64,000 bases of DNA, taken from positions 1-64,000 of the forward strand of contig NZ_JAEMHM010000006.1 in the NCBI RefSeq assembly GCF_016458275.1. The letters run 5' to 3'. This DNA comes from Geomesophilobacter sediminis. Lineage in GTDB: Bacteria > Desulfobacterota > Desulfuromonadia > Geobacterales > Geobacteraceae. Each line of letters starts with the position of its first letter. Position 1 is the first letter of the stretch. Made by a program: the position numbers and the translations under genes. The notes under the pieces were generated by a model. That model saw only the letters and a program-made list of their open reading frames with translations. It did no database searches and was not told the DNA's origin. Below are positions 29,686 to 39,167 of the stretch, one piece after another.

Positions 29686-31065
29686 CTAGTCGACCTTCAC
29701 CGCGGCGAAGAGCGACGCGTTGCCGCGGCGCAGGAGCACCTTCAAGAAGCTTCCCTTCTTGATGCCGGAAAGCGCCTTCTCGTAATCGGCGAGTTTCTCG
29801 ATCCGTTGGCCGTTGACGTCGCGGATCACGTCGCCTTCGGCAATCCCGGCCTGCTCAGCCGCGCTGTCCGGCTTCACCGCCACGACGAGCACCCCTTTCT
29901 CATCCTTCGTGCCGCGACGGTTGGGCTGGTCGCCCAACTCGGCCACCTTCATCCCGAGCCGCTCGTTGATGACCCCCGCCTCTTCGGTATCCCCTTCCTT
30001 GAGCCGCTCGACCAGCACCTTCTTGGTTTCCTTGCGCCCCTCACGCATCAGGACCACGGAGACCTCCTTCCCGACCGGGGTCATGGCTACCACGCGCGGG
30101 AGCTCGCTGGTGTCGTGGATGGTGTGGCCGTCGAATTCGACGATGACGTCGCCGACCTGGAGCCCCGCCTTCTCGGCGGGACCACCCTTGAGGACGTCGG
30201 CGACCAGCGCGCCCTTTTCCCCGTCGATGTTGAAGGCGCTCGCGATGTCCTGGGTGACCGGCTGGATCGATACGCCGAGCCAGCCGCGGGTGACTTTCCC
30301 ACTGTCTTTGAGCTGGGGCAGGATCGCGGTGGCCATGTTGATCGGGATGGCGAAGCCGATCCCCTGGCCGTTGGCGAGAATGGCGGTGTTGATGCCGATG
30401 ACTTCGCCCTTGGCATTGAAGAGCGGGCCGCCGGAGTTGCCCGGGTTGATGGAAGCGTCGGTCTGGATGAAGTCGTCATACGGGCCGCTCCCGATTACCC
30501 GTCCCTGGGCGCTGACGATGCCGGCGGTAACGGTCTGGGCGAGCCCGAACGGGTTGCCGATGGCCATGACCCACTCCCCGACTTCGATCTTGTCGCTGTC
30601 TCCCAGCGGTGCGACCGGAAGTCCGTCCTTGGATTCGATCTTGAGCAGGGCCAGGTCGAGTTTCTCATCGCGCCCTTTCAGTTCGGCTTTCAGTTCCTTG
30701 CCGTCGGAGAGTTTCACCTTGATCTCGTCGGCACCGGCAACCACGTGGTTGTTGGTGATGATGAAACCATCCTTGCTGATGATGAAACCGGAGCCGAGGT
30801 TGCGCTGCTTCTGCGGGGCCTTCGGCTGCTGGTCGAAGAACCGGTCGAAGTACTCCTGGAACGGGTCGTTGCCTCCGCCGTGCGGGTTGCGCTTCTGGGG
30901 GGCGACCGTTTTGGTGGTGCTGATGTTCACTACGGCCGGTTTGAGTTTCTTGGCGAGTTCCACGAAGTTGGGAAGAACGGGTGCTGCCACTGCCACAGCG
31001 GAGAAGACGAGAGTGAAAAGGAGCGTGGAGAACAGGTAACCTACCGGAATGAGGCGTTTTCTCAT
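29686..31065 (-). CDS. degP: Do-family serine protease DegP/HtrA
   Basis: Periplasmic protease/chaperone for misfolded envelope proteins. The 459-aa precursor has a signal peptide (residues 1-28, ending VAVAA), a trypsin-like domain with His107 in NNHVV, Asp near 137 in LDLALL and Ser211 in NPGNSGGP, then two PDZ domains (about 260-350 and 365-455). The ATG at 31065 follows TTGGAGGAAG. The neighbouring OmpR-type regulator gene is on the same strand, upstream, but separated by about 420 bp. Confidence 0.95.
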   Translation of the reverse strand: MRKRLIPVGYLFSTLLFTLVFSAVAVAAPVLPNFVELAKKLKPAVVNISTTKTVAPQKRNPHGGGNDPFQEYFDRFFDQQPKAPQKQRNLGSGFIISKDGFIITNNHVVAGADEIKVKLSDGKELKAELKGRDEKLDLALLKIESKDGLPVAPLGDSDKIEVGEWVMAIGNPFGLAQTVTAGIVSAQGRVIGSGPYDDFIQTDASINPGNSGGPLFNAKGEVIGINTAILANGQGIGFAIPINMATAILPQLKDSGKVTRGWLGVSIQPVTQDIASAFNIDGEKGALVADVLKGGPAEKAGLQVGDVIVEFDGHTIHDTSELPRVVAMTPVGKEVSVVLMREGRKETKKVLVERLKEGDTEEAGVINERLGMKVAELGDQPNRRGTKDEKGVLVVAVKPDSAAEQAGIAEGDVIRDVNGQRIEKLADYEKALSGIKKGSFLKVLLRRGNASLFAAVKVD

Positions 31066-31093
31066 GACTTCCTCCAAGGGGAAAATATGCGTA

Positions 31094-31122
31094 AAGCTAA
31101 TACTGCCGTCTTTTTTTGTCAA
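31094..31122 (-). promoter_or_regulatory. Possible degP promoter
   Basis: On the minus strand a perfect TTGACA (31122-31117) is followed after 17 bp by TAGCTT (31099-31094). The -10 is weak, and an envelope-stress sigma factor could be used instead. Confidence 0.4.
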
Positions 31123-31403
31123 GGTTCCTCATGAGGATAACAGGTTTACCCTGGTAATGGTGCAGTATCTCGTTCCCATGAGAGGAACGGGATAAGGGCT
31201 GTATCTTGTGGTAACGCCCGAGACGGAAAAAGGTTTACCGCGGCTTGGGCCGGCTGCGACCCGCATCTACCAGGGGGGCTCCGTTACCCGGTGGGAGCGC
31301 CATTCCTGGCGCGAACCGCCGCAGGCGGTAACCGCGGGTAGCTACCCCAGGGCCGGCAACCATGGCCCTCGTCGGCTAAGGCGTACGGTTGAGGTCCAGA
31401 AAA

Positions 31404-31443
31404 TAAAAAAGGACCGCCTCCGGAGATCCGGAGCGCGGTCCTT
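31404..31443 (-). terminator. Intrinsic terminator after the OmpR-type regulator
   Basis: AAAGGACCGC pairs with GCGGTCCTTT around an inner CTCCGGA/TCCGGAG stem. The plus-strand A run gives a U tail for the minus-strand transcript. Confidence 0.75.
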
Positions 31444-31488
31444 TACATGCGGTCTCAGCAAACCGGGCGGGTAGTTACCGCCAGGATG

Positions 31489-32163
31489 CTAGTCCTCTTC
31501 CTTCAGGATGTAGCCCACGCCGCGGACGGTGTGGATGAGCTTCTTGTCTGCGTCGCGGTCAATCTTCTTGCGCAGGTAGTTGACGTAGACGTCGATGATG
31601 TTGGTGAAGCTGTCGAAGGTGTAATCCCAGACGTGCTCCGCGATCATGGTCCTGGTCAGCACCTGGTGCGGGTTGCGCATGAAGTACTCGAGCAGGCCGT
31701 ATTCCTTGGCGGTGAGGTCGATCTCCTTGTCCTTGCGCCATACCTTGTGGGTGACCGGGTCGAGGCGCAGGTCGGCGAAGCGGATTTCGGCACCGCGGTC
31801 CAGCTCACTGCGGCGCAGCAGGGCGCGGACCCTGGCCAGCAGTTCGGCAAAGGCAAACGGCTTGGTAAGGTAGTCATCCGAACCGGAGTCGAGACCGGCG
31901 ACGATGTCCTCGACGGAATCCTTCGCGGTGAGCATCAGGATCGGGGTGACGTTCTTGCGCTCACGAAGTTCCTTGAGGACCGAAAGCCCGTCTTTTTTCG
32001 GGAGCATCCAGTCCAGGATGATGAGGTCGAAAGGCTTTTCCAGTGCGAGCTTGAGCCCCTCCTCCCCGTCTGCCGCAGTGTGGACCTCATACTGCTCTTC
32101 CTCAAGACCGCGCTTGATGAAGCTCGCAACTTTTTTCTCGTCTTCGACCACCAGAATTCTCAT
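31489..32163 (-). CDS. OmpR/PhoB-family response regulator
   Basis: A 224-aa DNA-binding regulator. The receiver has E7/D8, phospho-acceptor Asp51 in LIILDWMLPKKDG and Lys in YLTKPF near 101. The C-terminal winged helix (about residues 125-222) has the EYGLLEYF and VRGVGYIL motifs. The ATG at 32163 gives MRILVVEDE. No histidine kinase gene is adjacent, so its partner is elsewhere. Confidence 0.92.
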   Translation of the reverse strand: MRILVVEDEKKVASFIKRGLEEEQYEVHTAADGEEGLKLALEKPFDLIILDWMLPKKDGLSVLKELRERKNVTPILMLTAKDSVEDIVAGLDSGSDDYLTKPFAFAELLARVRALLRRSELDRGAEIRFADLRLDPVTHKVWRKDKEIDLTAKEYGLLEYFMRNPHQVLTRTMIAEHVWDYTFDSFTNIIDVYVNYLRKKIDRDADKKLIHTVRGVGYILKEED

Positions 32164-32203
32164 GTCTGTTACCTCTCTCATTTTGAAGATACTTGTTTCT
32201 TGT

Positions 32204-33019
32204 TTAATCGTGTCGTATATCCCCGTGCAATCGGCTCAGGATTTCCGCCGCGGACTCCTCGACGGACCGGTTAGTGACGTCGATGATGTACCACTCGGGG
32301 TGTTGCCGGTAGAACCGGCGGCAATATGCTAGTTCGTCTTCGATCTGCTGGTAGTCGGCATAGCTCGCCCGCGGGTTTTGCCGCAGGTTTCTCAAGCGGG
32401 CGCTGCGGATGTCCACCAGGCGCTGGACGTCGATGATCAGGCCGACGATCCGGTCCTGGCGTACCTGCCAAAGCTCGGGCGGGGGATCGATCCCCTGTAC
32501 CAGCGGGACGTTCGCCACCTTGTAACCCTTGTGGGCGAGGTACATGGAGAGCGGCGTCTTGGAGGTCCGGGAGACCCCGACCAGCACGATGTCCGCTTTG
32601 AACAGGTTGCGCGGCTCCTGGCCGTCGTCCTGCTTGACCGTGAAGTCGACCGCCTCCATCCGGCGGTAGTACTCGGAGTTCATCTCGTACTGGAGCCCCG
32701 GGACCTTCTGGGCCGGCGTTTCCAGGAACTCGGCCAGCTTGAAGAGGAGCGGCGTGATCAGGTCCACCGCCTCCAGACCCCGAAGCTCGGTCTCGTTTCT
32801 GATGAACTGGGCGAGATCGCTGTTGACCAGGGTGAAGAAGATCAGTCCCGGTTCCCGGGTTGCCTCGTCCAGGGCACGCTCGATATCCTCCCGGGTGCGG
32901 ATCTGCCCGGCCCGGTGCAGGATGACGTCGATATCCTTGAACTGGTGCAGGGCCGCTCGGGCCACGCGTTCGACGGTTTCGCCGGTCGCGTCGGATAGTA
33001 GGTATACGTGTTTCATCAT
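32204..33019 (-). CDS. PPDK regulatory protein homologue (DUF299 kinase/pyrophosphorylase)
   Basis: A 271-aa member of the family that switches pyruvate phosphate dikinase (or PEP synthase) by ADP-dependent phosphorylation and Pi-dependent dephosphorylation. It starts [19 protein letters not shown] and has the P-loop-like [15 protein letters not shown] near residue 150. A TTG two codons upstream is possible, but the ATG at 33019 has better spacing to AGGGA. No target enzyme gene is nearby, so PPDK versus PEP synthase cannot be decided. Confidence 0.9.
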   Translation of the reverse strand: MMKHVYLLSDATGETVERVARAALHQFKDIDVILHRAGQIRTREDIERALDEATREPGLIFFTLVNSDLAQFIRNETELRGLEAVDLITPLLFKLAEFLETPAQKVPGLQYEMNSEYYRRMEAVDFTVKQDDGQEPRNLFKADIVLVGVSRTSKTPLSMYLAHKGYKVANVPLVQGIDPPPELWQVRQDRIVGLIIDVQRLVDIRSARLRNLRQNPRASYADYQQIEDELAYCRRFYRQHPEWYIIDVTNRSVEESAAEILSRLHGDIRHD

Positions 33020-33266
33020 GTCCAAAAAAGTCCCTGCTGGTGGAGGGTTGCGCCCCTCATTAAGCTACTCATTAGATATAGCACTTTTTTTTAGAATAGG
33101 CAAAAGTTAAATTAATGGGAAAACGTTCCCCAAAACGTTGGCATGACACCGGTGAATTTTAATTATAGAATTAGGCCTTCACTTTTTATTATTGTCAAGT
33201 ATCCCTTGCCATGTTACTCGCGATTCTGCTAGGTTATCGCCATATTTGTCCGAAAAAGGAGCTTGC
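33020..33266. other. AT-rich divergent promoter region
   Basis: 247 bp between the divergent PPDK-regulator and prmA genes, clearly richer in A/T than its surroundings. It includes the near-palindromic GGGAAAACGTTCCCC (33118-33132) and the direct repeat AAAACGTT. It probably holds both promoters, but no clean -35/-10 pair was fixed. Confidence 0.4.
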
Positions 33267-34190
33267 ATGCAGACCGATTGGGCCGAGATCACCTGTGAGG
33301 TGCCGGCCGCCCTGGTGGAAACGCTCGCCGATTTTCTCGTGGAATTGACGGGAACCGGCGTCGGGATCGACAACCTTCACGTCGACACCTTCTCCCTCGA
33401 TACTCTCGAGGACACCCCCATTAAAAGCGTCAAGGCCTACCTTCCCGCCGATGCGGCGCTCGAGGAGGCACGGGGTCAGATCGAGGAGTTCCTCGCCCGG
33501 CACCGCGCCGAGTACGGCACCTGCCCGTTCACCCCGCCGGTGATCCGGGTGGTCAAGAACGAAGACTGGGCCAACAACTGGAAAGTCCATTTCAAACCGG
33601 TCCGGATCGGGACCCGGATGGTGATCAAGCCGACCTGGGAAGATTACCAGGAGCTCCCCGGGGACCTGGTGATCCAGATCGATCCCGGCATGGCCTTTGG
33701 CACCGGCGCCCACCCGACCACGCGGATGTGCCTGGAATCCATGGAAAGGATCTGCTACGACCGCAGTTGCGGGACCTTCCCCGCCCCCCTGCTCGACGTC
33801 GGCACCGGCTCCGGAGTGCTCAGCATCGCCGGGGCTCTCATGGGGGCCCAGGGGATTGTCGCCGTCGACATCGACCCGGAAGCGGTCCGGGTGACCGAGG
33901 AAAACGTGGAACTGAACGGACTTTCCGGCGCGATCGACGTCTCCACCACGCCGCTGGACCGGATTGCCGGCCAATTCGGGGTGGTGGTGGCCAACATCCT
34001 CGCCGAGGAACTGGTCCGGCTCGCCGAGGAACTGGTCGCCCGGGTCCGCCCCGGCGGCTGGCTGATCCTGTCCGGGATACTCACCGAAAAAGAGGATTTC
34101 GTCCGCAACGGTTTCCCCGGCCTTACCCTGGTCGAGTGCACCCACGAGGAAGAGTGGAGCTGCATTACCCTGTCCCGGCCCGCGGCATGA
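33267..34190 (+). CDS. prmA: Ribosomal protein L11 methyltransferase
   Basis: Methylates ribosomal protein L11 with S-adenosylmethionine. The 307-aa product has an N-terminal substrate-recognition domain (about residues 1-100), the NWKVHFKP motif near 108, GMAFGTGAHPTT near 140 and the SAM loop LLDVGTGSGVLSIAG near 175, then VVANILAEEL. AAAAGGAG precedes the ATG at 33267. Its stop overlaps the rsmE start (ATGA), a common pairing. Confidence 0.94.
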   Translation: MQTDWAEITCEVPAALVETLADFLVELTGTGVGIDNLHVDTFSLDTLEDTPIKSVKAYLPADAALEEARGQIEEFLARHRAEYGTCPFTPPVIRVVKNEDWANNWKVHFKPVRIGTRMVIKPTWEDYQELPGDLVIQIDPGMAFGTGAHPTTRMCLESMERICYDRSCGTFPAPLLDVGTGSGVLSIAGALMGAQGIVAVDIDPEAVRVTEENVELNGLSGAIDVSTTPLDRIAGQFGVVVANILAEELVRLAEELVARVRPGGWLILSGILTEKEDFVRNGFPGLTLVECTHEEEWSCITLSRPAA

Positions 34191-34927
34191 GGAACTTCTT
34201 TCTCGGGGATAACGCGGTCGTCGACGACGAGGCGTGCATCACGGGGGAGCTCTACCGGCACATGGCTCGCGTCCTGCGCCTGAAGGCGGGGGCCGCGGTT
34301 TCCCTCACCGACGGCGCGGGGCGCAGCTTTGACGGGGTCATCACCGAGGTCGGCGCCAAGAGCCTGACCGTCAAGGTATCGGCACCGGAAGCGGCAGCCG
34401 AGAGTTCCGGCTACCCGGCCATCACGCTTTACCAGGGGCTCCCCAAGGGGGAGAAGTTCGACCTGATCCTCCAGAAGTGCACCGAACTGGGGGTGGCCGA
34501 GGTGGTCGCCTTTCAGGCGGCACGTTCCGTGGTGAAGCTCAAGGAGGATCGGAGCGCGGGGCGCCTGGAGCGTTGCGAGAGGATCGTGCAGGAGGCGGCG
34601 CGCCAGTCGGGGCGTAAAACCATCCCGAAGGTCTCCTTCGCCGGGGCCTTGGGCCCCACGTTGCGGGGCAATAGCCACTCTGTTAAGCTACTGCTCTGGG
34701 AAGGGGAGCGGGTAAACGGCCTGCGTCAGGCGCTGGCCGGGATGCCGGCTCCCGAAAGCATCGCGGTCATCGTAGGCCCGGAAGGTGGGCTCACCGACGA
34801 GGAGGTACGGCAGGCGCAGCAGGAGGGTTTTATCCCGGTATCCCTCGGCAGCCGCATCCTGCGCACCGAGACCGCCGGGCTCGCCATCGTTTCGATACTC
34901 CAGTTTCATTGGGGGGATATCGGCTGA
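34187..34927 (+). CDS. rsmE: 16S rRNA (uracil-1498-N3)-methyltransferase
   Basis: SPOUT-class methyltransferase modifying U1498 in the decoding region of 16S rRNA. The 246-aa product has the N-terminal PUA-like domain (HMARVLRLKAGA) and the C-terminal knot with VIVGPEGGLTDEEV near residue 195 and LGSRILRTETAGL near 220. The start at 34187 is set by the 4-bp overlap with prmA; a longer open frame upstream is only the shadow of prmA. Confidence 0.94.
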   Translation: MRNFFLGDNAVVDDEACITGELYRHMARVLRLKAGAAVSLTDGAGRSFDGVITEVGAKSLTVKVSAPEAAAESSGYPAITLYQGLPKGEKFDLILQKCTELGVAEVVAFQAARSVVKLKEDRSAGRLERCERIVQEAARQSGRKTIPKVSFAGALGPTLRGNSHSVKLLLWEGERVNGLRQALAGMPAPESIAVIVGPEGGLTDEEVRQAQQEGFIPVSLGSRILRTETAGLAIVSILQFHWGDIG

Positions 34928-34944
34928 AGCAAAAGGAGTAACCC

Positions 34945-35487
34945 ATGAAATGCCCCAAGTGCGGTTACAACAGCTTCGAGTTCCTGGACCAATGCAAGAA
35001 GTGCAGTACCGATCTCACCAACGTCAAGAAGCGCTGCGGCATCAAGCCGTTGCTGCAGCCTCAGCTCCCGCCCCCGGTTCTGGCGCTTCCCCAGGAGAAA
35101 AGAACCATAGAACCGCCCCTGGCACCTGCTGGGGAGCTGGTGCTGGACAGCGCACCGCCCAAGCCGACTGACCTGTTCGACTTGGGCGTCTTTGCGGCAA
35201 CCGATCTGGGCCGGGCCGCTCCCGCAGCCGAGGCGGAGGAAATCGTCCTGGAGGGAGCTGTGCTCCCGCCGCCGACCGCCTGGGCGCAGCCCGGGGTGTT
35301 GGGGCGCCGTGAGGAGTTTGACGAGGGGGAGGAAACCTCGGCGCTGCTCCTGGAGGAAATGGTTACCCTGGAAGAGGTGACCGGCGCCGCGGAAGACCCG
35401 CCGCTCATCTTCGATGCCGGCACCTTCCAACCGGTGGTCGAAACCCTGCCGGAGACAGAGAGCCCGCCGCCGACAGATGCTCCGTAG
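34945..35487 (+). CDS. Zinc-ribbon protein with acidic, proline-rich tail
   Basis: A 180-aa protein of unknown function. Residues 3-20 form a zinc ribbon (CPKCGYNSFEF...CKKCSTDL); the rest is low-complexity, rich in Pro, Glu and Leu, with no membrane segment, and probably disordered. GGAG precedes the ATG at 34945, 17 bp after rsmE, so it is probably in that operon. Such N-terminal zinc ribbons with disordered tails are common in Geobacterales; the function is not known. Confidence 0.7.
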   Translation: MKCPKCGYNSFEFLDQCKKCSTDLTNVKKRCGIKPLLQPQLPPPVLALPQEKRTIEPPLAPAGELVLDSAPPKPTDLFDLGVFAATDLGRAAPAAEAEEIVLEGAVLPPPTAWAQPGVLGRREEFDEGEETSALLLEEMVTLEEVTGAAEDPPLIFDAGTFQPVVETLPETESPPPTDAP

Positions 35488-35499
35488 TTTCCGCGCCCT

Positions 35500-35560
35500 G
35501 TAGGAGCGACATTCTTGTCGCGATTGAAAACGCTGATCGCGGCAGGAATGCCGCTCCTAC
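35500..35560. repeat. Long imperfect hairpin repeat (GTAGGAGCG family)
   Basis: GTAGGAGCG-A-CATTC-TTG-TCGCGAT pairs with ATCGCGGCAGGAATGCCGCTCCTAC across an 11-nt loop. It is a variant of the GTGGGAGCGCC element at 56143-56220, with the same bulge positions. Confidence 0.7.
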
Positions 35561-35575
35561 CAAGAGCACATCAAT

Positions 35576-35616
35576 AAGAAGAGGCTGGTCCCATCCCGGG
35601 GCCAGCCTCTTCTTTT
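35576..35616. terminator. Bidirectional terminator between zinc-ribbon gene and rnd
   Basis: AAGAAGAGGCTGG and CCAGCCTCTTCTT form a 13-bp stem with flanking A and T residues, between convergent genes. Confidence 0.85.
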
Positions 35617-35634
35617 ACCTATGCATTGCGTTAT

Positions 35635-36762
35635 TTACTTGAGCAGCTCCTCGATCTCGCTGCCGAAGGCCTCGTGCTGCCAGCGCTTCAAGAGCGAGAG
35701 CTTCACCGGGCCGGGCTCGGCCAGGGCCTCCAATAGAGCGTTGTTCGCCACCAGCCCGACCCCGAGGCCGAGCTGGGCGGCCTTCTTCTCGCGCCAGAAC
35801 TTGAGCCGCTTGACCCGCTCCTCCACGTTGCGGTCCAGGACCGGGCGGCGCGACGATTCGAGCTGGGGCACCTTTTCCGGCGGCGTGGCAAGGCCGGTGA
35901 CGATCGCCTGCAGGATTCCCTTGCCGTAACGGTCGATCTGCTTGGGAGTCAGGCTCTGCACCCCGACCAGTTCGAACATCGACCGCGGCTGCTTCTCGGC
36001 AAGCTCCCGGAGCAGGTCGTTGCCGAGCACCCGGAACGGCGGGACATCGGCACTGCGTGCCTTTTCGTCGCGGAACTTCAGCAGTTCTTCCAGGACCGCG
36101 AGCTCACGGGTTTTGAGGCGGCTCGCCCCCTTGAAGCGGACCACCATCGGCTCCCCTTCGCGCGAGCTGTAGCGGACCCGTGCCACGAGCTCCGACTCCT
36201 CCTCGACCCAGGCGAGGCGGCCCTTGGCTTTCAGCTCGCCTTCCAGCTGCCGGTACAGGCCGATCAAAAGCGAAGTGTCCTTCGCGGCATATTCCATCAT
36301 CTCGGTGGAGAAGGGGCGCTTGCTCCAGTCGGCCTTCTGGAAGCGCTTGTCCAACTCGACCCCGTAGCGCTTCTTGAGCTGCGCCGCCAGGCCGAACTCG
36401 CTTTCACCCAGGAATTGGCTCGCGATCATGGTGTCGAAAAGATTCACCACCTCGATGCCGAAATCGCGGTAGAGGGAGCGCATGTCGTAGTCGGCGCCGT
36501 GGAAGACCTTCTTCACGGACGGGTCGGCGAAGATCGGGGCCAGGAGCCGTACGTCCACCTGGGCGAGGGGATCGACCAGCCAGGTTTCGTCTTCGGTGGA
36601 GACCTGGATCAGGCAGACCTTTTCCGTGTAGTGATGCAGGGAGTCCGCCTCCAGGTCGAAGGCGAGCACCGGCTGGTTGGAGAGGCGCTCTACCAGGCGG
36701 TCCAGGCTCGGCTGGTTGGTAATCAGGCTGGCTGTACTATGTTCGTCGATTTTTTTCTGCAA
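35635..36762 (-). CDS. rnd: Ribonuclease D-type 3'-5' exonuclease
   Basis: A 375-aa DEDDy exonuclease for RNA 3'-end trimming. DEDD residues are visible in AFDLEADSLHHY (about residue 34), VFHGADYDMRSLYRDF (about 88) and the YAAKD motif (about 160). An HRDC-like domain follows (about 215-290). It starts with TTG after GGTGGG; no ATG gives a better N-terminus. It is the last gene of the mqn run, 136 bp after hisC. Confidence 0.85.
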   Translation of the reverse strand: MQKKIDEHSTASLITNQPSLDRLVERLSNQPVLAFDLEADSLHHYTEKVCLIQVSTEDETWLVDPLAQVDVRLLAPIFADPSVKKVFHGADYDMRSLYRDFGIEVVNLFDTMIASQFLGESEFGLAAQLKKRYGVELDKRFQKADWSKRPFSTEMMEYAAKDTSLLIGLYRQLEGELKAKGRLAWVEEESELVARVRYSSREGEPMVVRFKGASRLKTRELAVLEELLKFRDEKARSADVPPFRVLGNDLLRELAEKQPRSMFELVGVQSLTPKQIDRYGKGILQAIVTGLATPPEKVPQLESSRRPVLDRNVEERVKRLKFWREKKAAQLGLGVGLVANNALLEALAEPGPVKLSLLKRWQHEAFGSEIEELLK

Positions 36763-36898
36763 TTTCCCACCGTTTCTGCATCTGCATGCGGTCAGTTAGA
36801 GTATCGGCGCCGCCGGTTACTGGTCCGGCCGGCGCGGAAGGTAAAACATTACAATCTTTTCATTCCTGATTCAAGGTTTTTCAGTCCCGGGGTCACTC

Positions 36899-37960
36899 TC
36901 AGGCAGCGGAGGAATAAGAGATGGCGGCAATCGCGGCCAGCGTCGTCTCCATCTCCTCCTGCGTCCCGATGGTGATCCGGACGCCATGGGCGATCACCGG
37001 GTCGGTGAAGTGCCGCACCAGGATCTTCTTCTCGTACAGCGCCTGGTAGACCCGGCCGCCGTCGCGGTCGGGGGGGGTGGCGAAGACGTAGTTCCCGCTG
37101 GAGGGGATCACGGTAAAGCCGAGTTTTTCCAGCTCCTTGGTGAACCACTCCCGGGTGGCCCGGGTTTTCTTGACCACGCTGCGGAGGTAATCCTGGTCCT
37201 TGAGCGCGGCAACCGCGGCGGCCTGGGCCAGTCGGTCCAGGTTGTAGTGGTCGCGGATCTTGTTGAGCGCGGCGATCACCTCGGGGCGTGCGATGGCGAG
37301 GCCGACCCGCATGCCGGCAAGCGAATAGCTCTTGGAGAAGGTGCGGGTGACCACGACGTTGTCGAGGGATTTCACCAGGTCGAGCGCGGTGTCGTCGGCA
37401 AAGTCGGCGTAGGTCTCGTCCACGACCAGGACGCCCGAGGAAAGCCGGCCGGCGAGGTCGATCATGAACTTCTTGCTGAAGGTGAAGCCGAGCGGCGCGT
37501 TCGGGTTGGTGAGGAAGAAAATCTTGCCGTCGTAGCGCTCCGGCAGGCCCTGCGGCTCGAAACGCTCGTTGAGCCCGAAGGTGCGAACCGTAGCGCCCTG
37601 AATCTCGGCGAGCGTTCCATAGTAAGAATAGGACGGGTGGATGAAGGCGATCTCCTCCCCCTCCCCGGCAAAGGCGCGGATCAGGTTGTTGAGGACCTCG
37701 TCGGAGCCGTTGGCCATGATGATCCAGGAAGGATCGAAGCCGTAGAGCTTGGCGGCCTCCTCGCGAGCCGAGGTGCTCCCCGCGTCGGGATAGCGGCGCA
37801 GCCCGTCGTTCACCTCGCGCGCGATCGCCTCGAGTACCTTGGGCGAGGGGGGATACGAGTTCTCGTTGGTGTTCAGTTTGATGTACGACGCCACGTCCTG
37901 GGGCTGGAAGCCGGGGACGTACCCCGCCATCTCGGCGATGTTTTTGCGCAACTGGGTCAT
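36899..37960 (-). CDS. hisC: Histidinol-phosphate aminotransferase
   Basis: PLP enzyme of histidine synthesis (or a paralogue acting on aromatic amino acids). The 353-aa product has [12 protein letters not shown] near residue 30, ANGSDEVLN near 82 and the PLP lysine in [14 protein letters not shown] near 220, ending in the Arg-containing tail. It lies 26 bp downstream of mqnC with no other his gene nearby, so an aromatic transaminase role is possible. Confidence 0.88.
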   Translation of the reverse strand: MTQLRKNIAEMAGYVPGFQPQDVASYIKLNTNENSYPPSPKVLEAIAREVNDGLRRYPDAGSTSAREEAAKLYGFDPSWIIMANGSDEVLNNLIRAFAGEGEEIAFIHPSYSYYGTLAEIQGATVRTFGLNERFEPQGLPERYDGKIFFLTNPNAPLGFTFSKKFMIDLAGRLSSGVLVVDETYADFADDTALDLVKSLDNVVVTRTFSKSYSLAGMRVGLAIARPEVIAALNKIRDHYNLDRLAQAAAVAALKDQDYLRSVVKKTRATREWFTKELEKLGFTVIPSSGNYVFATPPDRDGGRVYQALYEKKILVRHFTDPVIAHGVRITIGTQEEMETTLAAIAAISYSSAA

Positions 37961-37986
37961 TTCTCTACTCCGCTTTTCTGCCGCGT

Positions 37987-39051
37987 TCAGTACGTCTCCA
38001 ATATCTTATAAAGCGTTGTTCTCCGCGCCGGGACAAAGCCGGCGTCGCGGATCAGGTCGATCATCTCCTGCTGCGACATCCGGAAGCAGCATCCGGCCGC
38101 GGCGACGACGTTTTCCTCGAGCATGGTGCCACCCAGATCGTTCGCGCCGAAGAAAAGGGCGACTTGGGCCATCTTGGCCCCCTGGGTTACCCAGCTCCCC
38201 TGGATGTTCGGTACGTTGTCCAGGACGATGCGGGAAAGCGCCAGCACCCTGAGGTATTCCGCGCCGGTGGCGGTCGCGCCGCCGAGCTCGGTGTTGCCCG
38301 GCTGGTAGGTCCAGGGGATGAAGGCGGTGAAGCTCCCTCCCTCCGCCTGCAGCGCCCGCACCCGGAACAGGTGTTCCACGATGTCCTCGAGCTTCTCGCG
38401 GCTGCCGAACATCATGGTGGCGGTGGTCGACATGCCGAGGCGGGCCGCCTCGATCATCACCCGCGCCCAACCCTCCCAACCGATCTTCTTCGGGGAGATC
38501 TCGGCCCGGACCCGGTCCACCAGGATCTCGGCGCCGCCGCCGGGAACCGAGTCGAGCCCGGCTTCTTTGAGCCGCTCCAACGCCTGGCGCACGGTGAGTC
38601 CGGAGATCTCGGCGACGTGGGTGATCTCCGCCGGGGAGAGGGAGTGGTTCTGGACCTGAGGGAACTGCGCCTTGATGGCGTGGAACAGTCCCTCGAAGTA
38701 CTCGATCTTCAGGTCGGGGTGGAGCCCCCCCTGCATGAGGAGCTGGGTTCCGCCCTGCTCGACCAGCTCCCCGATTTTCTTCAGGATGACGTCGGTCGGC
38801 AGAATGTATGCGTCCGACGCCTCCTTGTCACGGTAAAAGGCGCAGAAGCGGCACTTGGACTCGCAGACGTTGGTGTAGTTGACGTTGCGGTCGACGACGA
38901 AGCTCACCAGCCGGTCCGGGTGCAGCCGGCGCCGCACCGAGTCCGCCAGCCGCCCCAGGCCGAGGAGGTCGGCGTCGGTGAGGCACCAAAGCGCCTCGTC
39001 GGCGGTGATAGCCGCGCCGGCGGTGAGTTTTTCGCGAAGTTTGTCCAGCAT
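37987..39051 (-). CDS. mqnC: Cyclic dehypoxanthinyl futalosine synthase
   Basis: Radical-SAM enzyme that cyclises dehypoxanthinyl futalosine in the futalosine route to menaquinone. The 354-aa product has the cluster-binding [14 protein letters not shown] near residue 63, [20 protein letters not shown] near 97, [12 protein letters not shown] near 165 and STTATMMFG near 205. These features match MqnC rather than the paralogous MqnE, which is encoded just upstream. Confidence 0.93.
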   Translation of the reverse strand: MLDKLREKLTAGAAITADEALWCLTDADLLGLGRLADSVRRRLHPDRLVSFVVDRNVNYTNVCESKCRFCAFYRDKEASDAYILPTDVILKKIGELVEQGGTQLLMQGGLHPDLKIEYFEGLFHAIKAQFPQVQNHSLSPAEITHVAEISGLTVRQALERLKEAGLDSVPGGGAEILVDRVRAEISPKKIGWEGWARVMIEAARLGMSTTATMMFGSREKLEDIVEHLFRVRALQAEGGSFTAFIPWTYQPGNTELGGATATGAEYLRVLALSRIVLDNVPNIQGSWVTQGAKMAQVALFFGANDLGGTMLEENVVAAAGCCFRMSQQEMIDLIRDAGFVPARRTTLYKILETY

Positions 39052-39080
39052 AGTGCTGCTATCTCCTGTGCCCTTGCGGC

Positions 39081-39148
39081 GGTCCGATCCGACCGATCTG
39101 ACGGATCCGACCGATCTGACGGATCCGACCGATCGGTCGGATCGGACC
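39081..39148. repeat. 18-bp tandem GGATCCGACCGATCTGAC array
   Basis: About two and a half copies of the 18-bp unit GGATCCGACCGATCTGAC, ending in GATCGGTCGGATCGGACC, which is complementary to the left side. It lies in the mqnE-mqnC gap. A related single element is at 6968-6992. Confidence 0.75.
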
Positions 39149-39167
39149 CCGCTGCAAAGGCTCTTTC

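Larger units (their letters stand above)
31066..31488. other. Gap between response regulator and degP
   Basis: 423 bp without a gene. It holds a degP promoter candidate (31094-31122), half of the GTGGGAGCGCC...GGCGCGAA repeat (31291-31333) and the response-regulator terminator (31404-31443). No coding potential is evident. Confidence 0.6.

Noticed and set aside
39081-39148. Possible CRISPR array
   Set aside because: The 18-bp units are directly adjacent with no unique spacers, and no cas genes are present.
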